A stretch of DNA of 40,979 nt. Origin: Gammaproteobacteria bacterium (lineage in GTDB: Bacteria > Pseudomonadota > Gammaproteobacteria > UBA1113). A program made the position numbers and the translations under genes. The DNA lies in assembly GCA_020051015.1 (NCBI GenBank), contig JAGVJQ010000025.1, forward strand, positions 1 to 40,979, given 5' to 3'. The notes beneath the pieces are model-generated. The model searched no databases, was not told the DNA's origin, and was given only the letters and a program-made list of their open reading frames with translations. Positions 17,639 to 24,190 of this stretch are shown piece after piece (positions within the stretch are counted from its first letter, which is position 1; each line of letters opens with the position of its first letter).

Positions 17639-18586
17639 GTGGAACTTGATATCATTTCATATTTCGATTTACTTGATCCATCAAAGACAGAGGTTCATAA
17701 AAAATTAGAGTCTGCCTTATTAATGAAGGGGATTGTAGGTATTCGTGATATTCCTGATTATGAAAAAATTGCTCGTAACTATATCAATGCTGCGCGCGAA
17801 TTTCTTGCATTAGATGAAACGGTAAAACAACAATACGCTCCCAATCGAGATACAGGTGATACTGAAGGCTATGAAGCTGGCGTAGAAAAATTTAAAAATA
17901 AAGATGGGATGTGGCAAATTGACGATAAAAAAGTATCGTATTATGCCTTACTGCCGTCTTCTCACACCAATAAATGGCCAACTGAAGTCGAATTACGTAA
18001 ATTTTACATGGAGTTGGGGGACTTAATTTTTCAAACCGGTAAAAAGGTTCTTAATATTTTAGGCTTAAATGACGCAATTGGCTTGAAGCATGAGTCATTT
18101 ATGGGTCATTGCAGAATGTTGCATTACCGTAAAGAAAATGACACCACATTTGAGAATCCAGATTGGTGTGGTGTGCACTTCGATCATAGTTTATTTACTG
18201 GATTATTACCTGCTTATTATTTCTGTGATGGGAAAGAAATTGCTGAACCAGCCGAAGCAGGATTATATATTAAACCTACTAATGGCACTCAATTTGAAAA
18301 AATCTATGCTGATGATAAGTCAGTACTATTATTTCAAGTAGGTGAATTTGGCCAACTATTTTCACATGATCGCATTCGAGCAACTGAGCATATTGTCAAG
18401 AAAGCAAAAGGTGGTATTGAGCGTCTTACCTTCGCTTTGTTTTATTGTCCGGATGATAATGCGATAGTTAATCCGCGCTCTGTCTTAACGACAGATGCTC
18501 GTTATATCAAAAATAAAACAAAAGATGGTAAAATTAGTTATGGTGCATGGAGTCGTGCATCGTTTGAGCGTTATCGCGTACAGTGA
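17639..18586 (+). CDS. 2-oxoglutarate/Fe(II)-type oxygenase, isopenicillin-N-synthase-like
   Basis: A 315-residue non-heme iron oxygenase. The iron triad is visible as His and Asp in WCGVHFDHSLF and the distal His in RATEHIVKK. A cosubstrate-binding Arg is probable in GGIERLTFALFY. The N-terminal segment (IISYFDLLDPSK, MKGIVGIRDIPDY) matches the DIOX_N region of IPNS-like enzymes. GTG is the start, preceded by AAAGGAG eight bases away. It stands alone between two other transcription units; substrate unknown. Such enzymes commonly tailor amino-acid-derived metabolites. Confidence 0.82.
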   Translation: MELDIISYFDLLDPSKTEVHKKLESALLMKGIVGIRDIPDYEKIARNYINAAREFLALDETVKQQYAPNRDTGDTEGYEAGVEKFKNKDGMWQIDDKKVSYYALLPSSHTNKWPTEVELRKFYMELGDLIFQTGKKVLNILGLNDAIGLKHESFMGHCRMLHYRKENDTTFENPDWCGVHFDHSLFTGLLPAYYFCDGKEIAEPAEAGLYIKPTNGTQFEKIYADDKSVLLFQVGEFGQLFSHDRIRATEHIVKKAKGGIERLTFALFYCPDDNAIVNPRSVLTTDARYIKNKTKDGKISYGAWSRASFERYRVQ

Positions 18587-18626
18587 TATTCGGGGCTATT
18601 GCCAAAAAGAGATGATTAATTTTTTA

Positions 18627-18666
18627 TTTTGAGGTGTAATGGATATATACCCATCACACCTCAAAA
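18627..18666. terminator. Bidirectional terminator between oxygenase and kinase genes
   Basis: TTTTGAGGTGT (18627-18637) pairs perfectly with ACACCTCAAAA (18656-18666); the inner ATGG/CCAT adds to the stem, leaving an AT loop. T-runs on both sides serve both convergent genes. The stem includes the stop codon of the kinase. Confidence 0.75.
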
Positions 18667-20739
18667 TGGTGGTGCTTTACTAACAATATCTTTAATCCAA
18701 TACATGTCGGGAAATTTATTTTTCATATAACCTGTAGCAAGATAAATATTACAAAATCCTTCATCAAAAAGCATTTTTGCGGTATCTTCACCTTTGATGT
18801 TCTTACCAAGATCAGAATCAATATAAACTGGTACATCAAATGAGAAATATTGACGTATGTTTAGAAAATCATTTACATTAGTAAATGTAGCAATTGATCT
18901 ACCACTTAATTCAGCAGAAAATTGCCAAGCTTGCGTTAAGAGTAAACTATCATCAATAAAAATCAAATCTGGTGTAGTTGGGATAACATGGATTGGAATA
19001 TTGGTGGTGAAGCCCTTCGGAATAATCTTTACATCTGCTTCTTGACTTAATATTTTAACAACGTGGTCATCATAACGGCTAGTTACTAATGCGGATTGTT
19101 TATTGATAGCTAACTGTTTTATCACATCCAAGCCCGTCACGGCTTGTCCAATCAATTCATAATCAATTAAGAAACAAGTGTTTTTTATTTCATTTTCTTG
19201 GCAATGATTGATTAGATCATGTGGATTATAAAAATGTTGTACCACAATATTATGATTACAGTTACTTAAGCACTCATTAAAACGTTTACGCCAAATTTCA
19301 TGTGTCAACTTATCATCATCTAAAATGAAAACAGAATACGTACTAGGTAATATCAATTTAGGGAAAAACCACTCTGCCGGTTCAGTTGCGGGAATAATGA
19401 TTTCAAAATGGGTTCCTTGATTGACTTGGGATTGTATATAGTATTGACCACCCCAGGATTTAATACATTTTATGGCATATGACAAACCTAAACCGATGCC
19501 GCATTTCTTGCCAACACTTAAACCTTCATTCAAAATTTTTGGCAAAATATCAGCTGGAATACCTTTTCCAGTATCAATTATCGATATTTTCAAGTTATTT
19601 TTTTGTAAAGTAAATAAAATATCAATTTTACCTGCATTCGTAATGGCATCGACAGAGTTATTAATTATATTAGATAAGGTTCTATTAAATTCAGCACGAT
19701 TTACTTTAGCAAATACAGCATAAGCATCATTATCGATCTCAAGATTAAACTGAATATGTTTATCAGCAAATTGCGTTCTTTTCTCTGACATCAAACTATT
19801 TAATAAGCTAGAAATATGTTCCGCAGCGGTAATACTGTTTGCACTAACAATTTGAGATTCTTTATATTGTGTTAATAAATTATTGGCAATGTCATTAATG
19901 CGGTTAATTGCATTACGAACGATGTTGCGTTGCTGATCATCAGGAATTGTTGCGATATCTTTAATTACCATACTATCAAGAACTGCCAATGGTGAGCGAA
20001 TGTCATGCGCAACTTGTGTGGCAATTTGATTAAATGCAAATTTTCTAGACAATTCCTCTCTTTCTTGTAATAAAGAATTTATTTTTTCTTTTATCTCGAT
20101 TATTTCTAACGAAGTAGATACGTCATTATTGGTAGCTGAATCATTTTTTTCATTTCGTAACAATGACAACAAGTGGTCGATAGGCTCGACAAAAAGTTGC
20201 TGAGGAATTTTTTTTCCTAAGGGTGACAAAACAATATAAAGCATCATTAAAAATAAAAAAAGAAAAATAACTTTTGTAACCAGCTCAGATAACAGTACAT
20301 GATCATAAAGTAAAGAGCCGCGAACAATAAAGACACCAAAATTTGTTCCAGCTGCATTATTTACAGGAAATATATAAGTCCAGGATAAAGGGAAATGCCA
20401 AATAAACTTATTAGTAGGTGTTTTTTTTTGCAGTGTTTGATAACTACCCCAGGTGAATTTTAAAAGGTGGGGATTTTGATTTATTGCATTTAATTTGAAA
20501 TTAATAGCATTTTCATTGTTGATAAGAACCTGACTGATGGCAAAACTTTCTAATGAATTGCATTGGGCTTCAATATTTTTTTCTAGCTGTTTTAGGCCAC
20601 TGCTAATATCATATGCAGTTAATACTGATACAACAATCATAGATAATAAAAAACAAGTAGCAATTCGATTGCCGATAGCGCGTTTTATCTGTTTTGATAA
20701 TGCAATATTTTTTATTTTATAAAAATCTGGTTCCATCAT
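18661..20739 (-). CDS. Hybrid sensor histidine kinase with two receiver domains
   Basis: A 692-residue inner-membrane kinase. Transmembrane helix 1 is at about residues 26-43, a periplasmic sensor region follows to about 150, and transmembrane helix 2 is at about 156-178. The HisKA phospho-acceptor is His245 in QVAHDIRSPLAVL, and the HATPase domain has NIINNSVDAITNAG, DTGKGIP and GIGLGLSYAI. Two receiver domains follow: the first with FILDDD, Asp in FLIDYEL and Lys in IIPKGF; the second with LIFIDDS, Asp in VYIDSDL and LATGY. No output domain or HPt is encoded here. It starts five bases after the binding-protein gene, so the two form an operon and probably a ligand-sensing complex, as LuxP with LuxQ. 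Confidence 0.88.
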   Translation of the reverse strand: MMEPDFYKIKNIALSKQIKRAIGNRIATCFLLSMIVVSVLTAYDISSGLKQLEKNIEAQCNSLESFAISQVLINNENAINFKLNAINQNPHLLKFTWGSYQTLQKKTPTNKFIWHFPLSWTYIFPVNNAAGTNFGVFIVRGSLLYDHVLLSELVTKVIFLFLFLMMLYIVLSPLGKKIPQQLFVEPIDHLLSLLRNEKNDSATNNDVSTSLEIIEIKEKINSLLQEREELSRKFAFNQIATQVAHDIRSPLAVLDSMVIKDIATIPDDQQRNIVRNAINRINDIANNLLTQYKESQIVSANSITAAEHISSLLNSLMSEKRTQFADKHIQFNLEIDNDAYAVFAKVNRAEFNRTLSNIINNSVDAITNAGKIDILFTLQKNNLKISIIDTGKGIPADILPKILNEGLSVGKKCGIGLGLSYAIKCIKSWGGQYYIQSQVNQGTHFEIIIPATEPAEWFFPKLILPSTYSVFILDDDKLTHEIWRKRFNECLSNCNHNIVVQHFYNPHDLINHCQENEIKNTCFLIDYELIGQAVTGLDVIKQLAINKQSALVTSRYDDHVVKILSQEADVKIIPKGFTTNIPIHVIPTTPDLIFIDDSLLLTQAWQFSAELSGRSIATFTNVNDFLNIRQYFSFDVPVYIDSDLGKNIKGEDTAKMLFDEGFCNIYLATGYMKNKFPDMYWIKDIVSKAPPF

Positions 20740-20744
20740 TAAGC

Positions 20745-21905
20745 TTAATTATTATTCTCAATTGGGATAGTTTTAACTAAAACTTCCCCTTTTGCCGTAG
20801 TTAAATAAATCCCAAAGGTTTTTGATCTAAACCAATTGGGGTCGTATGCTAAAGCTGCTCCATAACTGGCTAATACTTTATTATGTATTGATAGATTCGC
20901 TGATGTTGGGAATTGTTTGATGGCGGTTACAACTGACATTACTGTGACATAAGTCATATAAGAAACTGCGTCAGTTGGTTCTGAATGATAAATTTGATAA
21001 TAAGCATGTTTGAATTGTTTAAATTCATTTGAGTTTGAATTAAATAAAAGTGGAGCGATACGGTAACTTTGATATTTAATATCTTTCTCCCCACTTGTAT
21101 TAACGTCAGTATTGCTTCCCCAATTATCTTGGTCAGTGAAAAAAATAAAATTATTTTCAGGAAACTGTGCTGTAATTCGATTAATGAGCGTATTGTAAGC
21201 AAAATAAGTTGAAGGAAATGCAAGGATCACATCATTTTCATGTCCAGATATTAGTTTTTTAATATCAAGTGCACTCATATCATCTTGTAAAAATTCCGTT
21301 TGCTCAACAGTGGCTGTTGGCGATAGCTTTTTATAGGCAGTCGTAAATAATTTGCCAAAATCAACACATTGTTTACAGTCGGCTTGTGAAATTATATAAA
21401 TATTTTTATCAGGATATTTTTCTTTAATAAATTCACCAGATGCCATAGCAATATAGTTATCTGGAAGATATAAGCTATAAAAATTCTTAGGTAATTTACT
21501 CAATGCTACATCTGAAGCATAAGAAGATAGAACTAAAACATCATTAAGATAGTTTTTTAATAATAAAAATTGATCAGAAAAACTCGGTCCGATCACGACA
21601 TCAGGTTGCCAAGCTTTAACTTTGGGAATTTCATCCAAGATATCCAGTGGTCCGGAGCCATAGAAAAAAGGTTTGTAATGAATTTTTATACCATACGGTT
21701 TTGCAGAATATGCAGCTGCTTCGATACCAGCAAAATATGCATTTTGGTATTGTGACCAAAATGAAAGATCCTGTGGCATTTCATTAAATGGAGTATCTAA
21801 TAAAGCAATGTTTAAAGTGTTTTTATCAGATGCATAACTATCAATCTTACTAAAGAAAAAAATGAAAAATATAAAAGCTTGGATAACAAAGCGTTTTTTT
21901 GACAT
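20745..21905 (-). CDS. Periplasmic amino-acid/amide-type binding protein (Leu/Ile/Val-binding fold)
   Basis: A 386-residue type I periplasmic binding protein (Peripla_BP_6-like). The signal peptide (MSKKRFVIQAFIFFIFFFSK, cleaved near SYA-S) is followed by two lobes with VVIGPSFSDQ, the interlobe IYIISQADCKQC and YMTYVTVMSVVTAI. No ABC permease or ATPase is nearby; the only partner is the histidine kinase. This suggests a sensor co-receptor instead of a transport role. The ATG at 21905 has AGGA eight bases upstream; the ATG at 21914 lacks a spaced SD. Confidence 0.82.
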   Translation of the reverse strand: MSKKRFVIQAFIFFIFFFSKIDSYASDKNTLNIALLDTPFNEMPQDLSFWSQYQNAYFAGIEAAAYSAKPYGIKIHYKPFFYGSGPLDILDEIPKVKAWQPDVVIGPSFSDQFLLLKNYLNDVLVLSSYASDVALSKLPKNFYSLYLPDNYIAMASGEFIKEKYPDKNIYIISQADCKQCVDFGKLFTTAYKKLSPTATVEQTEFLQDDMSALDIKKLISGHENDVILAFPSTYFAYNTLINRITAQFPENNFIFFTDQDNWGSNTDVNTSGEKDIKYQSYRIAPLLFNSNSNEFKQFKHAYYQIYHSEPTDAVSYMTYVTVMSVVTAIKQFPTSANLSIHNKVLASYGAALAYDPNWFRSKTFGIYLTTAKGEVLVKTIPIENNN

Positions 21906-21923
21906 GAAAATCATCCTGTAACA

Positions 21924-21949
21924 ATATACCCATCAGACTATGGGTATAT
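21924..21949. promoter_or_regulatory. 10-bp hairpin upstream of the binding-protein gene
   Basis: ATATACCCAT (21924-21933) and ATGGGTATAT (21940-21949) form a perfect stem with a six-base loop, about 20 bases before the start codon on the minus strand. It could be an operator or a leader hairpin. The 12-mer ATATACCCATCA also occurs in the terminator at the far end of this operon (18645-18656). Confidence 0.45.
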
Positions 21950-22041
21950 ATAAAAATGCTCAAGCCCCATATTAATCTAATTTATTGTATGAATATGAAA
22001 TAATAAAATTATACGCGCGCGATATATTTTAGAAACCCGGA

Positions 22042-22079
22042 TTGACAAAAAAGATTCTAACATGTATCTTGTGAGAATC
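22042..22079 (+). promoter_or_regulatory. Promoter with overlapping dyad, upstream of the biosynthetic operon
   Basis: TTGACA at 22042-22047 and TATCTT at 22065-22070 are 17 bases apart, a strong sigma-70 match. An inverted repeat, GATTCT (22053-22058) and AGAATC (22074-22079), brackets the -10 and could bind a regulator. Transcription would cross the repeat element before reaching the first gene at 22321. The rest of the 415-base gap (21906-22320) holds only the hairpin at 21924 and this element. Confidence 0.5.
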
Positions 22080-22124
22080 CAAAAATTGTTTAATTAATTT
22101 ACATCACTAAAAGCACGCATGATC

Positions 22125-22266
22125 GGGGGTGTTGATAATTCGCTATGCTGAGGCAGAAAGACTTGATTTTTGAGCACCGCAGCGGAGCATACTTTGGTCG
22201 TCTGTGAGCAGCGGAGCGCAAAAAATCGAGGCTTAATGCCCAGCATAGTAGAATTATCAACAGCCT
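22125..22266. mobile_element. 142-bp MITE-like element, intergenic copy
   Basis: The ends are imperfect inverted repeats (GGGGGTGTTGATAATTC and GAATTATCAACAGCCTC). The interior closely matches the element at 37905-38046, including GAGCACCGCAGCGGAGCATA and GTCTGTGAGCAGCGGAGCG. No transposase is encoded. It sits in the presumed 5' leader of the biosynthetic operon. AAGCACG...GATC flanks both sides, perhaps a target remnant. Confidence 0.85.
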
Positions 22267-22320
22267 CTAGTTTTTAAGCACGATCTTTTTTGCCTGCGCG
22301 TTCTAGAAAATAGATAAATC

Positions 22321-23511
22321 ATGGGTATAACAACAGCAATCCCTTTTCCATTTCTACAGAATTTAGATAACTATTTATTGACGGCAGAGCAATTACTTTT
22401 TCGTGCTGAAGTCAATGCGTTTTTTCAACAAAAGCATATAATCGATATGATTGAAAATATACAACAACAATCATATAGTGAAATTGATGTACGTCCGTTA
22501 TATAAATTGATGGGAGAGGCTGGATTGCTGGCGGTTCATTGGCCGCATGAATTCGCTGGAAGAAATAAAACATTAATTGAGTTAGCCATTGTTGCTGAAG
22601 AGATGGTTAAAGTAGGCATAGCAGAGACATTATTTATTTTATCAATACAAATTGTTGGTAACTTAATATGGCTCATAGGGGAGTCGGAACAAAAAAACCA
22701 ATGGCTGCCTGCGCTAGGACAGGGTACACAATTTGCTTGTGTTTTATTTTCTGAATTGCAGGCAGGATCTGATTTAGCTGCAATTGAAACTATGGCTGTT
22801 GAAACTGAAAATGGCAATTATATCATTACGGGTAAAAAAATTTATAGTCTCAAGGCAGGGTTATGTGACTATGGGCTGTGTGCAGTGAAAATTAGCCATG
22901 ATAAATCCAAATATGATGGAATTTCTGTTTTTATATTACCCCTTAAACAAGGGAATGTCGTTGTTACAAAAATCCCTAGTCTAGCTGATGAGCCATTTTA
23001 TGAAGTGACATTTGATAGACTTGAGGTTTCAAAAACCAACGTAATTGGTAAAGCTGGTGATGGATGGCCAGTTATTAGTGCGTGTCTAAATTTAGAAAGA
23101 ACAGGCTTAGATGCGGTATTAAAAGTTAATCGTGCATTAGATGTGGTTGTCAGATGCGTGAAAGATCATTGCTTATCTAATAATGATAATATAAAAGAAC
23201 AAATCAACCAATTCTATTGTCAGCGTGATGCGGCACGGATTATGACATATTCATTATTAGAACAATATCACATTGAAGCATGTATTGACCAAGAAAAAGC
23301 AGCAATGTCAAAGTGGTTCGCGAGTGAATTAGCTAAACAGGTATTAGAGTTTGGTGTGCGCAATATCGATTTTCAATCGCTAACAAAAAATCCTGCTTTA
23401 GAAAAGGAATTTTCATCGTTATATCGGGATATTCCTGGCGTGACTATTGCGGCTGGAACATCAGAAATGATGCTTGAATTAATAGCTAACTCGCAAATTT
23501 CATTATCATAG
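22321..23511 (+). CDS. Acyl-CoA dehydrogenase-like flavoprotein, large subunit
   Basis: A 396-residue ACAD-fold protein with the N-terminal helical domain, the middle beta domain (CVLFSELQAGSDLAAIETMA, ending IPSLADEPFYEVTFDRLEV) and a C-terminal helical domain ending IAAGTSEMMLELIA. The usual catalytic Glu of the YEGTS motif is Ala (AAGTS), but Glu259 in LNLERTGL lies where isovaleryl-CoA dehydrogenase places its base. The C-terminal R-x-Q-F FAD-contact motif is missing (VRCVKDHCLSNND instead). The next gene supplies exactly that motif, so I infer a heteromeric enzyme. In an NRPS operon the likely substrate is an aminoacyl group on the carrier protein, as for PltE/PigA. The SD is weak. Confidence 0.82.
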   Translation: MGITTAIPFPFLQNLDNYLLTAEQLLFRAEVNAFFQQKHIIDMIENIQQQSYSEIDVRPLYKLMGEAGLLAVHWPHEFAGRNKTLIELAIVAEEMVKVGIAETLFILSIQIVGNLIWLIGESEQKNQWLPALGQGTQFACVLFSELQAGSDLAAIETMAVETENGNYIITGKKIYSLKAGLCDYGLCAVKISHDKSKYDGISVFILPLKQGNVVVTKIPSLADEPFYEVTFDRLEVSKTNVIGKAGDGWPVISACLNLERTGLDAVLKVNRALDVVVRCVKDHCLSNNDNIKEQINQFYCQRDAARIMTYSLLEQYHIEACIDQEKAAMSKWFASELAKQVLEFGVRNIDFQSLTKNPALEKEFSSLYRDIPGVTIAAGTSEMMLELIANSQISLS

Positions 23512-23520
23512 GAAATAAAA

Positions 23521-24186
23521 ATGAAAATTTCTGATAATGATAAAATAATATATGAAGGTTTAAGACGAGGTATATCAAGCCAATATCAGGGCAATGTAAA
23601 TAAAAAAGAGCTTACCAATTCATTCTTAGCATTAGTCATCCCGAAAAATTTAGGGGGAATGGAGCTTGGCTTAAAAATAAGTACGATTCTTTGTGAAGAA
23701 ACAGCGGCTTTAGCGACTGACATGAACATTATTCAACAATTAATAGAAATTGATTTGTTATATCTATCAACTGATCACAGCGAAAAACTTGTTGCAAGAA
23801 AAACACTTTACCACACCGCCTATTTATTTGGTATTGCTCATGAAGCATATAGGCTAACGTTGGAACGTATTAAAGACAGGAAACAATTTGATCGAAAAAT
23901 AATTGATAATCAACGACCAAGATTTCAATTGGCAGAGATTTTCAGTAAGTTGGAAATTTATCGACAATATTATGATTATGTTATTTTTACACTTGAAACA
24001 AATGAAACCGGATGTTTTGAATGTGCAGAATGGTTTTTCACTGTAATTAAGGATTTCGTTACACACGTATTGAGTATTTCATTGCAGCTTCATGGTGCGT
24101 ATGGATTGACGGAAGAGGCAAAAATTCAAAAGCTGTATCGATTATATTTACTTCATTTAAGAACAATAAATAATTGGAGTAATTAA
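23521..24186 (+). CDS. ACAD-like small subunit lacking the beta domain
   Basis: A 221-residue protein made of ACAD N-terminal helices (residues 1-95, with LALVIPKNLGGMELGLK) joined directly to the C-terminal helical domain (LFGIAHEAYRLTLERIKDRK...). The beta-sheet domain that binds substrate and flavin is absent. It keeps the DRKQFDRKI motif, normally contacting the FAD pyrophosphate of the partner subunit, and LQLHGAYGLTEE near the C-terminus. It starts nine bases after the large subunit with AGGAAATAAAA as SD. This is not a random truncation, since both ends and the junction are clean. An alpha2-beta2 complex like the mycobacterial ChsE pairs is the best model. Confidence 0.75.
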   Translation: MKISDNDKIIYEGLRRGISSQYQGNVNKKELTNSFLALVIPKNLGGMELGLKISTILCEETAALATDMNIIQQLIEIDLLYLSTDHSEKLVARKTLYHTAYLFGIAHEAYRLTLERIKDRKQFDRKIIDNQRPRFQLAEIFSKLEIYRQYYDYVIFTLETNETGCFECAEWFFTVIKDFVTHVLSISLQLHGAYGLTEEAKIQKLYRLYLLHLRTINNWSN

Positions 24187-24190
24187 AAAA

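Noticed and set aside
22321-24186. Reading the two ACAD genes as one gene split by a frameshift
   Set aside because: Both proteins have their own N-terminal helical domain and C-terminal domain, and the second has its own SD and start, so this is a gene pair and not a broken gene.
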